In this document: one piece after another, positions 39,124 to 47,792 of the stretch
Layout of the letters: each line of letters opens with the position of its first letter
Numbering within the stretch: position 1 is the stretch's first letter
Origin: Colwellia piezophila ATCC BAA-637
GTDB lineage: Bacteria > Pseudomonadota > Gammaproteobacteria > Enterobacterales > Alteromonadaceae
NCBI RefSeq assembly: GCF_000378625.1
Contig: NZ_KB905169.1
Location: forward strand, 1-64,000
Length of the DNA stretch: 64,000 nucleotides
Reading direction: 5' to 3'
Translations under genes and position numbers: made by a program
The notes under the pieces: model-generated
Seen by the model: only the letters and a program-made list of their open reading frames with translations
What the model was told of the DNA's origin: nothing
The model's database searches: none

Positions 39124-39933
39124 TTACCGCTGTAAAGCATTCGCCTCGACATGACAATCTCTCGATGATTTCAATGCTTTAGCGCGTACTGCACTTATCT
39201 CTAATTTTGCTGCTGCCATGGCGGAAGTAAACGCTGAGTTGGCATGCAATCTAGCAAACGTTGCCGCGCCCATGGTACGACCCGCCTCTACATCACTTTG
39301 CCAATGCACATTACAAATTAAGCGACTTTCCCCCACCGCCAAACCACGTGCTAATGCTTTATTGCTGAACTCGGGTGATATTTCAGCAAAGATTTGTCCC
39401 CATAACCAACCAATAGCGGCATGGCCAGAGGGGTAAGAGCCACTGGTTCGCAAGTGCTTTTCTTTAGCAGGAACACAAGTCGCTGCTTCATTAATCATAA
39501 AGGGACGTTTTTTTTGATAGTGCTTCTTAGCCGCATAAGTCGATAGTCCGGCATCAGTTGCTGATCGTCTTAACAAACGATAAAGTTGTGGCGTTTCTAT
39601 TTTGCTAATTTGTGCATCAATGGCACAAGAAAACATACTGGCCGCTACAGGAAACGCCAAATTGTCATCTGAGTTTGCTAAGTCCCACCTAGCCCCCTCT
39701 TGTTTAGCTATTACAAGGGTATTTAAGCGTTCATCTTCAGCATTACCAGCAATAGGTGCCGTAGGTAATAAGGTGATGCCATCAGGTATTACCTCATGTG
39801 GTAAATAACCGATTAAAATACCAGGTATTAACTCAGGCACGGGTTCAAGTGGCTGTGGTTTATTTGAGGCACAACTTGAGATTAACAACACACTCGTTAA
39901 TCCTATCAATACGTTGGTTAGATTTTTTATCAT
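39124..39933 (-). CDS. PAP2-family acid phosphatase, lipoprotein
   Basis: A 269-residue class A acid phosphatase/PAP2 enzyme. The three signature blocks are present: KxxxxxxRP (YQKKRPF), PSGH (SGSYPSGHAA) and SRxxxxxHxxxD (ESRLICNVHWQSDVEAG). The N-terminus is a lipoprotein signal ending LISSC (Cys21), so it sits in the periplasm or outer membrane. It removes phosphate from organic phosphoesters. A perfect copy of the cluster's 19-bp motif lies 36 bp upstream, which links it to the catabolic regulon although its chemistry is not an obvious step. It stands 109 bp upstream of the alcohol dehydrogenase gene on the same strand. Confidence 0.9.
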   Translation of the reverse strand: MIKNLTNVLIGLTSVLLISSCASNKPQPLEPVPELIPGILIGYLPHEVIPDGITLLPTAPIAGNAEDERLNTLVIAKQEGARWDLANSDDNLAFPVAASMFSCAIDAQISKIETPQLYRLLRRSATDAGLSTYAAKKHYQKKRPFMINEAATCVPAKEKHLRTSGSYPSGHAAIGWLWGQIFAEISPEFSNKALARGLAVGESRLICNVHWQSDVEAGRTMGAATFARLHANSAFTSAMAAAKLEISAVRAKALKSSRDCHVEANALQR

Positions 39934-40394
39934 AATTCACAGTAAATTATTAAATAGAAAGTGATTTGAACTTACAGTATGTTTTAATTCCATTCAAGTA
40001 TTAATTATTTTATGAGGTATAAACTTTAAAATGCTAAAGAGAAAATAAGCAAGATTGCCTACACTCGCGTCAATAAGTTTGCCTCAAATTTACTAACTAA
40101 AAGTTTACTGACTATATAGCCGGTAAGTTACAAACTCTTAGCCTATTCATAGGCCTTAAAAGGAAAAACTCCATTAATAGCTGATGACACAATATAGCTA
40201 GCGCAATCACTTTCTTCTCCTACGCAGCGTAGCTTTAACTACAGCGACGAGTAAATGACCAACAGCTCTGACGTTTTTTATTTATCTCTTTGCTGTTAAT
40301 ATATGGCTCTCATTAAATTTACACCAAGCACTGCTTCTCGAGCGAATCTTCATGTTCAGTGTTTTGGTCACCATCAATATTAAAGGGTTAAACC
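39934..40394. other. Intergenic region with motif copy 5
   Basis: 461 bp between the divergent PAP2 gene and the unknown gene at 40395. The only marked structure is the operator-like motif at 39965-39984; the rest shows no gene with an SD. Confidence 0.4.
39965..39984. promoter_or_regulatory. Operator-like motif copy 5 (upstream of PAP2 gene)
   Basis: TTTGAACTTACAGTATGTT with the core ACTTACAGTATGT at 39970-39982, identical to copies 1 and 4. The 8 bp before it (GTGA...) differ, but the following TTTAAT is shared with copy 4. Confidence 0.7.
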
Positions 40395-41030
40395 GTGGAC
40401 GCTTTTACAGCCAAGCAAACCGAGCACACCGAAGGCAGATCTCATCCTTGGACATCGATGATCACGGACGAAAACAGTATTTATATGGATTTCAAGAAAA
40501 ATCCAAATCTGATACGCAGCTCGCTGGAAGATTTTCAGCCCTTTGAACAATGGCCCTTTGTCGATACTTTCTATTCGCTGGTCGAATGGCTTAATAGTTC
40601 ATCATCATTGTTAGAAAGTAATGACTGCACCTTTAATGCCGTAGAAGAAAATCCCGATAAACAATACCCCTATGCTAAAAAATGCAGTGCCCGATTAATG
40701 ATATTGTTTCGCGAAATTGAAGAAAACTGTCAGCAGCGAAGCATCGACTGGTTAATGCAAAATATACTGCAAAGCGTTGCCAGCACCAAAATAGGCTTTC
40801 GTGCTGGCGCCATTTGCCTATCACAATCCGCCACTTGTTATCTCGCGCTCGGCGATAAAGTAGATACCGGCGGCATGGGCCAACAAGTGGTACTGACTTT
40901 CTTTGCCTACGGAAAAAATGACCGTCGTTGTTTTGAAAACATGCAGGAAGTGATCAGCCATGCACAGCTCTGTTTAAAGACAGTCAATAAAAAGCTTAAA
41001 AACGGCGAGCTGGACGATATTTACCGCTAG
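40395..41030 (+). CDS. Conserved-looking protein of unknown function
   Basis: A 211-residue soluble protein with a GTG start at 40395, supported by AAAGGG seven nt upstream. I recognise no domain. The sequence is mixed helical, with Cys in SNDCTF, KKCSAR, ENCQQR and AICLSQSATC but no metal-binding spacing. No signal peptide or membrane helix. It is followed after 50 bp by a strong hairpin. A well-formed frame with normal composition argues it is real. It stands at the border between the catabolic cluster and the accessory island, with no operon partner. Confidence 0.65.
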   Translation: MDAFTAKQTEHTEGRSHPWTSMITDENSIYMDFKKNPNLIRSSLEDFQPFEQWPFVDTFYSLVEWLNSSSSLLESNDCTFNAVEENPDKQYPYAKKCSARLMILFREIEENCQQRSIDWLMQNILQSVASTKIGFRAGAICLSQSATCYLALGDKVDTGGMGQQVVLTFFAYGKNDRRCFENMQEVISHAQLCLKTVNKKLKNGELDDIYR

Positions 41031-41083
41031 AAATACTGAAATAGCGGTTATATTCTGAAAGTGTCGGAAGTGTCTAATACCAG

Positions 41084-41110
41084 AAAGGGCTGCACATTGT
41101 GCAGCCCTTT
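41084..41110 (+). terminator. GC-rich hairpin after the unknown gene
   Basis: AAAGGGCTGC (41084-41093) pairs with GCAGCCCTTT (41101-41110), extended inward to ACA/TGT around a tiny loop. A very stable stem, but only three Ts follow. Confidence 0.65.
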
Positions 41111-41176
41111 GAATGTGACGGTGAATCCAGAGATGAACGCTACTGTAGGTCCAATAGTAACTAGTTATATCAGTGT

Positions 41177-41635
41177 CTATTTAGAGGTTGTAGGAAAAGA
41201 CTTAAGTTTTTCTAACAGCTTATTAATGGAGGGCATTGTACTATCATTAATTGTTGTTCTTATCTCATAAGTATCGGCTGTAGGACCGTTAACAATGTTA
41301 AAACACTCCAACTTGTTTTTACCTAAATGATACTGAATTGATTTGTCGGTGTAACCTTCCCCAAGCGTTTTTAATAAATAAGGATGAGTAAAGTTTATTT
41401 TGATTTCTTCCTTAGCAGGCCTAATGCAGTAATCACATCTTATGGCTTTATGTCCATCATGCTTCACGCCTGTTCTTACATCACCTCTATTAGTATTTGT
41501 TGTCCAAAAACTTAAACCAGGATTACTTGCTTTTGTTTTATTCAAAATCGCATAAGCAAGTTGTTTAAATTCATCCTTTTCACAACGTTGTATTACGTGT
41601 TTTATTTCTTCAGTTATAAAGTTGTTAGCAGACAT
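41177..41635 (-). CDS. Hypothetical protein of the accessory island
   Basis: A 152-residue soluble protein; AAAGG precedes its ATG. I recognise no family. It has a CDYCIRP segment (Cys pair with two residues between) after GHKAIR, and a His/Asp-containing segment before it (VKHDGHK), which might bind metal, but a full zinc-site is not present. It starts 94 bp after the GIY-YIG gene on the same strand and is probably co-expressed. The composition resembles the rest of the island. Confidence 0.55.
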   Translation of the reverse strand: MSANNFITEEIKHVIQRCEKDEFKQLAYAILNKTKASNPGLSFWTTNTNRGDVRTGVKHDGHKAIRCDYCIRPAKEEIKINFTHPYLLKTLGEGYTDKSIQYHLGKNKLECFNIVNGPTADTYEIRTTINDSTMPSINKLLEKLKSFPTTSK

Positions 41636-41729
41636 GTATAAACCTTTTTATTAATAATATTTCAATAGATAAGATATCTCGCATATAGAGTATTGTTAAT
41701 TTAATAACTTATATTTCTATACGTAAGTG

Positions 41730-42527
41730 TTAACTGTTATTGAGAAAATCTGCCATTTCTGTAATCAAACTTCTAATCGAATGGTTATCTTCGGCTTCTG
41801 GTTCATAAGCAGTAGAACTCGTTACTACCTCAGCATTTACAAGTTTTTTCCATAAAATGAATGCCGTAGCGGTAGGGTTACTCACTCGCAAGTCAAATTT
41901 TTCGATAAATTCAATAAATAATTTCCGTTGGGTAGACGAAACGAGAAAGAACGCAGGGCTTACCTTTTTACCCGACGTTCCTATCTTCAACCTAATTCTA
42001 GCTGGCCAACCTTCTTTATATATAAACACTGTTGGATCTTGCGCTAATCTTAAATCTGGTTCACCTATTATATAACTGTCACCCAGTACGTCATGAGCGA
42101 TTTGGTTTACGTTTAATAGTTTTTCAAAGACAGAATTACGTATTATTTTATCTTCATGATCTTGGGTGTAACTGCCATCTCGTAAGTTTATTTTTCGCTC
42201 TACATCTAATCCCTGTAACGCTTCTAAATCGCCTTCTGGTCTTATATTTACCGAACGAAAGCCATGGACCATGTTAGTTAAATTATAAAAACCATACATC
42301 CACTTTATAAGCACAGATTCAACAGAACGGGCTTCATTATTCGTTTCAAATCTACCTATAACCCGCTTACCATAAAAATCTTGTTGTTTTAAAGATTTGA
42401 TCATTTCTACTTTTGCAGATTCTTGAATATCGTTCTCATGTGCATCAATTCTTAACCCTTGTCCTTTACCTACATAAAAGACTTTATCGTTACGTGTATC
42501 AAATAAAATATATACGTAGTGTTCCAT
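41730..42527 (-). CDS. GIY-YIG nuclease-domain protein (LEM-3-like), copy 1
   Basis: A 265-residue protein. Residues 1-90 form a GIY-YIG domain of the LEM-3-like type: YVYILFD, then VFYVGKGQGLRIDAHEND, then KRVIGRFETNNEARSVESVLIKWMYG with the candidate catalytic Glu in the last helix. Such domains cut DNA; animal LEM-3/ANKLE1 resolve branched DNA. The remaining 175 residues are a beta-rich domain of unknown role, perhaps for recognition. The SD AGGAG lies before the ATG. It shares order and motifs with the protein at 47793, so the two are paralogues within one island. Confidence 0.75.
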   Translation of the reverse strand: MEHYVYILFDTRNDKVFYVGKGQGLRIDAHENDIQESAKVEMIKSLKQQDFYGKRVIGRFETNNEARSVESVLIKWMYGFYNLTNMVHGFRSVNIRPEGDLEALQGLDVERKINLRDGSYTQDHEDKIIRNSVFEKLLNVNQIAHDVLGDSYIIGEPDLRLAQDPTVFIYKEGWPARIRLKIGTSGKKVSPAFFLVSSTQRKLFIEFIEKFDLRVSNPTATAFILWKKLVNAEVVTSSTAYEPEAEDNHSIRSLITEMADFLNNS

Positions 42528-42635
42528 AAATAAACTCCTAAAATTAGTACGTTACATCACAGTGCTGTACTGTAAAATTAACAAACTTAATCAACACTTG
42601 GTTCTCACATAACTACTGTAGCTAGTATCCAAAAT

Positions 42636-43523
42636 TCAGTTAGTTTGACTGCCTACTTGCACATGCCCAACCAACATATGACCACTTGCCCGTTGGCAGT
42701 GTTTAGGGTGATCATCAAAAAAAATATCGCTATCAATAATTTTTAAAATAGGTGTTTTATCACTACCCTCCATAAAAAAGCATTGTGAAGGAGACAACTG
42801 CCACTGTTCTATTGTATGCATAGCACGTTTAAGTGCTTTTCCTCCACGAGCTGTTACTAAAGACCATTTAATACCTTTGTTAACATTTTGAAGAACATCT
42901 ATTTTTTTTATAAAGTTATATAACACCCCTTTGCCCATCTCAATACCAGCGTATTTTTGTTCATGTTCTTCAAATGCAGCAATACCCTGTTGATCGGCAA
43001 TTGTCTGTGCATTATGGCAAAAAAGCACGGCGTCACCGTCAAAGGAAAAATGTAACTGTTTTCCTAGCACTCTATTATTTTCATTTTGATCAACAACAAT
43101 AACAGGCAAACTATTACCTTCTAATTGCTCAGCAAATACCGTATCAGTTGTCATTACAATATCGGGCTGCATGACCTTAGTAACGTCAACTAATTGCTGA
43201 TATTGCGTCATCACGACTTTATTAAAGGTTAAACCTTGTTGAGTAAATTGACTTAATAAAGGAATTAATCGTCCATGTTCACAGCTAGCCAATAAAAGTA
43301 TTTTAATATTCATTTCTTGGCAATGATGTTCATGAAGCTTTGAAAGAAACTCACAAATCTGGTGATGTTGGTTAGCAAGCTCTCCTGTTATTCCTATGGT
43401 TAATGTATTAGAACTAACACCATGAGAATTCCCATCTACCCCCTTACCTTTATGACTTTGATGAGTTTCATCATTTTTATTAATGTTTAAATCAATATCC
43501 GTTTTAGTATTTATTTCAATCAT
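42636..43523 (-). CDS. 5'-nucleotidase (PF06189-type)
   Basis: A 295-residue protein. From about residue 40 it follows the bacterial cytosolic 5'-nucleotidase pattern: LTIGITG, then HFSFDGDAVLF with the FDGD at 161-164, FEEHEQKY at 184-191, and IFFDDHPKHCQRA near 267-279. It removes phosphate from nucleoside monophosphates. The first 40 residues are polar and His/Asn/Asp-rich, probably disordered. The SD AAAGGG precedes the ATG. It stands between the GIY-YIG gene and divergent unknown genes. Nucleotide-hydrolysing enzymes occur in phage-defence loci, but a housekeeping salvage role is just as possible. Confidence 0.75.
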   Translation of the reverse strand: MIEINTKTDIDLNINKNDETHQSHKGKGVDGNSHGVSSNTLTIGITGELANQHHQICEFLSKLHEHHCQEMNIKILLLASCEHGRLIPLLSQFTQQGLTFNKVVMTQYQQLVDVTKVMQPDIVMTTDTVFAEQLEGNSLPVIVVDQNENNRVLGKQLHFSFDGDAVLFCHNAQTIADQQGIAAFEEHEQKYAGIEMGKGVLYNFIKKIDVLQNVNKGIKWSLVTARGGKALKRAMHTIEQWQLSPSQCFFMEGSDKTPILKIIDSDIFFDDHPKHCQRASGHMLVGHVQVGSQTN

Positions 43524-43997
43524 GTTTTACCCTTTCAACGTATTCGATAAAGTATCTTTACATTGAAAGAAGACAATCGGAGTCTGAAATTAATTTAAAA
43601 GCGTTTATAAATAAATATTAACTTTTTATCAGATGTTTTTCATTATTAAACCACTAAGCAAGTTGTGCGAATGGCTAATAAACTGACTAAAGTAAATAAA
43701 AAATCACGCTTAAGAAAGTGTCGTACCTATCTAATATCATTATTGCAGGAACAATCACTATCACGCGCTCCAACAAAACAATGATTAGGTTTCATTTAAT
43801 ATTTATCTAAATGTTAACTTATTTAAATTTTTTAAATTAATCGGACGAAGATAGTCAGGAGCCATAGATAATATTATTTTACAAAATAAGTAATCCAAAT
43901 AAAAAGGAACTCATCATGCAAGTTAAAGAAGATAATTTTTCAAAAATAGTACAAAAATAAGCCATTAAGAACATTCATAAGTAATTGGAGAGTAATA
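43524..43997. other. Divergent intergenic region with a 14-codon reading frame
   Basis: 474 bp, AT-rich. It contains a short frame at 43916-43960 with a good SD, described separately. I see no operator or terminator. Confidence 0.4.
43916..43960 (+). CDS. Possible 14-residue leader peptide
   Basis: ATG CAA GTT ... TAA encodes MQVKEDNFSKIVQK, with AAAAGGA 8 nt upstream, 37 bp before the next gene. It is too short to judge by composition; it could be a leader or chance. Confidence 0.3.
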   Translation: MQVKEDNFSKIVQK

Positions 43998-44387
43998 ATG
44001 AAGGCAGCAGAAGTATTTCAACAAGTTTGTAACCTTGACGGTATTGATATTCAAGAAGGTGCTCATGGTGAAAATTATGAACGCATTGATTTCAATTATA
44101 AAGCAGGAATAGTCTCTGGGCACGGACACTATGAACTATCAAAAAGTAGACTGAATTTTTATATTGCTTATCAAATTGAAGGACAAGATTTTGATATTGA
44201 GCACACCCGTCAAGACGGTTATGAATACGTAACTTTCAACAATATAAGTCCTTTATGGGCAACAACAAAAATAAAAAACGACATTGTGGTAGAGATTAAT
44301 GTTTATGAAGAATTTCCTGACAACAAAAGTTGGTTATTTTCAACAAAAAAGAATCAACGCTTCCTCACTTTAGATGAACCAGGTTAA
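43998..44387 (+). CDS. Hypothetical protein of the accessory island
   Basis: A 129-residue soluble protein with GGAGAG before the ATG. I do not recognise it. The composition is rich in aromatic and acidic residues and alternates in a beta-strand pattern (INFYIAYQIEGQDFDIEH, DIVVEINVYEEF), suggesting a small beta-sandwich. No cysteine, membrane or signal segment. It is the first of three plus-strand genes (with 44594 and 45002), separated by gaps of 206 and 99 bp. Confidence 0.55.
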   Translation: MKAAEVFQQVCNLDGIDIQEGAHGENYERIDFNYKAGIVSGHGHYELSKSRLNFYIAYQIEGQDFDIEHTRQDGYEYVTFNNISPLWATTKIKNDIVVEINVYEEFPDNKSWLFSTKKNQRFLTLDEPG

Positions 44388-44400
44388 TATTTTTTAATCA

Positions 44401-44418
44401 TATGCCTATGCCTATGCC
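44401..44418. repeat. Hexanucleotide tandem repeat (TATGCC)3
   Basis: Three exact copies of TATGCC, 13 bp after the stop of the gene at 43998. No reading frame spans it. Confidence 0.85.
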
Positions 44419-44512
44419 TAACAGAAGTTTAACGTTAAGCGGCTTATATAGCATTTATAAGAAATAAGTCGCCACCTTTATTTCACCCATTAAAGAACAA
44501 GTTTTTTCTTCA

Positions 44513-44536
44513 ATGTTCATGTTCATGTTCATGTTC
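44513..44536. repeat. Hexanucleotide tandem repeat (ATGTTC)4
   Basis: Four exact copies of ATGTTC, about 58 bp before the start of the gene at 44594. Repeat-number change here would alter promoter spacing. Confidence 0.85.
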
Positions 44537-44593
44537 ACCACAACAATATAGTTTTTAAGAAAATCAACCTATTTTAAAACAAGGTAAAACAAA

Positions 44594-44902
44594 ATGAGTA
44601 ATTTCAAAATAGTACTTGAAAAAGGTCAAACAGAAGCAGAAATAAAAGCGGATTTGCAGTTCGAATTAAAAAATGAATTAGGCGAATGCATAAGTTCTCA
44701 TCAGTTTGATTATCTCCCCCAAGCAATAGCGTTTATGGAAATCAACCAAGGGTTAATAAAACAAGAGACTATTCCTAATACTGATAAATCTCTATTTTTA
44801 ACCCCCTCAAATACCCCTGCTAGATTAATATTAAATGATTTCTGGCTAAGGTTGTTATACACAAGAAAACTTGATGCAAGTTATTACGAATCTCACTTAT
44901 AA
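44594..44902 (+). CDS. Small hypothetical protein
   Basis: A 102-residue soluble protein with AAGG before the ATG. No domain recognised. The first half reads like a small beta-alpha module (FKIVLEKGQTEAEIKADLQFELKNELGE), the end is aromatic and basic (FWLRLLYTRKL). A hexanucleotide tandem repeat lies in its upstream region. It sits between two other genes of the same strand; its role is unknown. Confidence 0.5.
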   Translation: MSNFKIVLEKGQTEAEIKADLQFELKNELGECISSHQFDYLPQAIAFMEINQGLIKQETIPNTDKSLFLTPSNTPARLILNDFWLRLLYTRKLDASYYESHL

Positions 44903-45001
44903 AGAGCACGAAAAGAAAAGTTATTTTCGGACAATCATATTCTGGAAGGAGCTCTACAATGCACGTACTTTAGATTTACTAACAAAAACAGAGAAAATAT
45001 T

Positions 45002-45640
45002 ATGAGACATGTTGTACTAGCAGGTGATTCAATTTTTGACAATAAACCCTATGTAGCCCATGGAGACACGGTTAGTGATTTAATGAGATCAAAGTTATCT
45101 TCCCGAGACAGTTATACTTTATTGGCGGTTGACGGACACATATCCAATAATGTGAATCAACAATTAACTCAATTACCTAGTGATTGTAGTGACTTATTTA
45201 TAAGTGTTGGCGGTAATGACGCTTTACAAAACGCCTATATATTAAATTCTCAAGTAACGAGTGTTACTGAAGCATTTGAACTTTTTAACAATGCAATTGT
45301 GAACTTTAAGCGTGACTATTTAGGTATGATCGATAATGTATTAAAAAGCTGTGCCGCAATAAATTGCAAGAACATTACCTTGTGTACTGTTTATAACAAT
45401 GTTCCAGGCTTGGGTCATATAGAAAAAACGGCACTAGCGCTATTTAATGAGGTAATACTTGATGTTGCTATTAGTTTTAAACTCAATGTTATTGATTTAA
45501 GAAATACCTGCGATGATGAAGCTGACTATTCTGAAATTTCCCCGATAGAGCCTTCATTCGCTGGCGGAAACAAAATTACAGATGTGATTATCGATGTTAT
45601 TCAAAACAACAAAGAACAAGTCACTCATATTTTTCAATAG
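45002..45640 (+). CDS. SGNH/GDSL-family hydrolase
   Basis: A 212-residue hydrolase. Block I is LAGDSIFDNKPY (nucleophile Ser in GDS), block III is SVGGNDALQ (Gly-Gly-Asn-Asp), and the C-terminal EPSFAGGNKITD occupies the block V position but lacks a clear Asp-x-x-His, so the usual catalytic His is not visible. The lack may mean another residue serves, or a changed activity. No signal peptide. It ends a run of three plus-strand genes and faces the WYL gene across a hairpin. Confidence 0.75.
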   Translation: MRHVVLAGDSIFDNKPYVAHGDTVSDLMRSKLSSRDSYTLLAVDGHISNNVNQQLTQLPSDCSDLFISVGGNDALQNAYILNSQVTSVTEAFELFNNAIVNFKRDYLGMIDNVLKSCAAINCKNITLCTVYNNVPGLGHIEKTALALFNEVILDVAISFKLNVIDLRNTCDDEADYSEISPIEPSFAGGNKITDVIIDVIQNNKEQVTHIFQ

Positions 45641-45735
45641 AGGATAACCAAAATAAGAGTTTTATTGTTTAATATCATTAAGGCGAACAATAACTGCCTA
45701 TAAACACAGTCGTAATAACAATATAAAGAGTTCTT

Positions 45736-45801
45736 ATGAACCCCGTAGAAGATCCTCTTGGTTTATCTAATCTATCTATTGAAATTATTTTTAATAACTA
45801 A
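45736..45801 (+). CDS. Possible 21-residue peptide
   Basis: ATG AAC CCC ... TAA encodes 21 residues beginning MNPVEDPLGLSNLS, with AAAGAG 5 nt before the ATG. It sits downstream of the SGNH gene. It may be a real small peptide or chance. Confidence 0.25.
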   Translation: MNPVEDPLGLSNLSIEIIFNN

Positions 45802-45874
45802 AATATGGCCTCAATGGATGTTATGGGTTTTTCAACCTTTAGGGGTATTTATTACCCTTCTATGAGTATATTTT

Positions 45875-45902
45875 ATAGTGAAAGTTAAATACCTTTCACT
45901 AT
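45875..45902. terminator. Hairpin between convergent SGNH and WYL genes
   Basis: ATAGTGAAAG (45875-45884) pairs with CTTTCACTAT (45893-45902), 10-bp stem with an 8-nt loop. Placed to end both convergent transcripts. Confidence 0.6.
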
Positions 45903-45913
45903 TACATTAATAT

Positions 45914-47167
45914 TTACGAATGAGCGGCTAGCTTTTGATAAGAAGCAAAATTATTATCAAGTCGCCTGCGTATTTCATCAACCACTTGGCTAGGTTCGGT
46001 TACGATCATATCAGCACCAAACATACTTATCGCGTTAACAAAAAACCATGCGTCCCAACCGTCATGGTGATCCAAAAATTGACTGGTTAATTCAATGGTT
46101 GCTTCAATTTTAAACCAAGGTTTAGTTGGCGCTGATTGTGTTAAACACGTTTTCATTAACTGTTGTTCTTCAACAACAAGATCTTCAAATGCAGTAATTT
46201 TCTGATCTGTTGAAAACATCGTTTGAGTTAAGTTTTCTTTCACCCACGGGTTAACATAAGCAACAAACTTAAATGGTGCTTTAGGCTGGTCAAACGACTG
46301 ATATTTATGCTGAGCTTTTATTTTAAAGTCTTCATCGATCAATTTTATATTTTTAAATCTATTAATATCAAAGTGACGATAAATGCCTTGTTCTTCTGTG
46401 GGAAGCTCTTGCCCTGCTCTCAAGTTATTATGTAAATAACCAATAACTTGTGTTTGTTCATACTGAACTCTGACTTGTTGAGGGCTAAAAATAATATTAT
46501 TGGGCACTACATCTTGATGTACTGATTCATATTCGGCATGAATCACCTGTTGTTTTTCAATTGCATCAAATATAAGACGATAGTTTTCTTCGTTGATTGC
46601 AGTTTTCACCCAAGGCGTGGAAAAGGGCACATAATCACTAGCATCTATGGTGCGCCTGATAACACGAAGCTTTTCTATCGTTTTTTTGGCTTTATCAAAT
46701 AACGGTGCTAATTCTCCTGCAATATCCGGCGGTAAAATATTACCAAAATTACTGCGTACTAAATCAAACGCCATAGCAGTTGAAAGCGGCATGTTTTGTG
46801 TTTTACACAAAGCATTGTTTTTTGCTTTAGAGCTAAGCCAATAATATTTATTTCTAGTTGAACTGTCTTCACCAATAACTTGTAAAGTTGAATGCTTAAA
46901 GGTTAAGCGTTCTACAGCATTTTTGATTCTACTTTGCATTGTATCAAGAGGTTGCCCTTCTACACCCGAGGCAATATACATTTTATAAATGGTTTTAAGT
47001 GGAATTGCACTCGACTCAAACGGAGGTAATATAGCAGCAATGGCTGAGTCAAAGTCAGCACCATCTAAATCAAATAAGGTATTGATTTCATGTATGTCAG
47101 GATCATTCTCTTTCGTTTTACTTGATAATATATTTAAACAGTCTTGAACGATTGGACGTGATGGCAT
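45914..47167 (-). CDS. WYL-domain transcriptional regulator
   Basis: A 417-residue protein. The middle (about 185-280, NYRLIFDAIEKQQVIHAEYES, then IIFSPQQVRVQYEQTQVIGYLHN and HFDINRFKNIKLID) has the pattern of a WYL domain, an Sm-like fold that binds nucleic acid or nucleotide ligands. The N-terminal 120 residues are helical with a possible winged HTH (AVERLTFKHSTLQVI). A further domain of about 120 residues ends the protein. The SD GGAG lies before the ATG. WYL proteins commonly regulate phage-defence islands; here it is encoded beside four nuclease-type genes. Confidence 0.78.
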   Translation of the reverse strand: MPSRPIVQDCLNILSSKTKENDPDIHEINTLFDLDGADFDSAIAAILPPFESSAIPLKTIYKMYIASGVEGQPLDTMQSRIKNAVERLTFKHSTLQVIGEDSSTRNKYYWLSSKAKNNALCKTQNMPLSTAMAFDLVRSNFGNILPPDIAGELAPLFDKAKKTIEKLRVIRRTIDASDYVPFSTPWVKTAINEENYRLIFDAIEKQQVIHAEYESVHQDVVPNNIIFSPQQVRVQYEQTQVIGYLHNNLRAGQELPTEEQGIYRHFDINRFKNIKLIDEDFKIKAQHKYQSFDQPKAPFKFVAYVNPWVKENLTQTMFSTDQKITAFEDLVVEEQQLMKTCLTQSAPTKPWFKIEATIELTSQFLDHHDGWDAWFFVNAISMFGADMIVTEPSQVVDEIRRRLDNNFASYQKLAAHS

Positions 47168-47262
47168 ATTAATCTCCAGTGATTAAACGAAAGCTTTCTT
47201 TAATTTTTTTAACTATCTAAATATATCGATATTTTATCAATATAACTATTTCTAAACAGCGC

Positions 47263-47532
47263 CTAAAGTATCCTTCTTTTTAACCAATCTTGAATTTGCC
47301 CGGATCCTAAGCCAAATCCTACTAAAAATGCAAAACCAAACTTTCTATTGGTCAGCGAAGTAAATGCCATTAGGCCACACCATAATAGTAATGAATCTTG
47401 TAGTAACATATTGTGTGTACCACAATATGCTATAACAGCCATTAACAAGGCTCTTTTCGGCATAACATTAAACCAAATACAGGTAATAATATAAAAAAAC
47501 AACTCACCAAATGCAGATTCGAATATAAACAT
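47263..47532 (-). CDS. Small membrane protein
   Basis: An 89-residue protein with two to three hydrophobic segments (about 8-24, 29-55 and 62-76). AGAGAG precedes the ATG. Not recognised. It is encoded 95 bp downstream of the WYL gene on the same strand, and may be part of the island as a membrane effector or a chance neighbour. The ending GSGQIQDWLKRRIL is basic and probably cytoplasmic. Confidence 0.55.
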   Translation of the reverse strand: MFIFESAFGELFFYIITCIWFNVMPKRALLMAVIAYCGTHNMLLQDSLLLWCGLMAFTSLTNRKFGFAFLVGFGLGSGQIQDWLKRRIL

Positions 47533-47792
47533 AGTTTTCTCTCTTTAGTTAGTATTTCGAGGATTAAGTCTAGTTTATTGGTAATGTTTGATATCTAAGG
47601 TCCGATTTTGTTATTTTTTTGTTGTATGCTCTATTTCAAATAGTTATTTACAAAGGTAATTTACAAACCAACAGAAGTTGCAAAGGTACTTGAAAAAGTT
47701 CATTGCTTCGTTGAGAAAACAAATTACTATATTGTGGGTTTGCATTCATACCCCCTTTACTAACTAAATTAAAAATAAAGAATTAAAACGAA

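Noticed and set aside
41061-41270. A small plus-strand gene overlapping the hairpin at 41084
   Set aside because: It overlaps a terminator-like stem and the end of a real gene on the other strand, and shows no SD.
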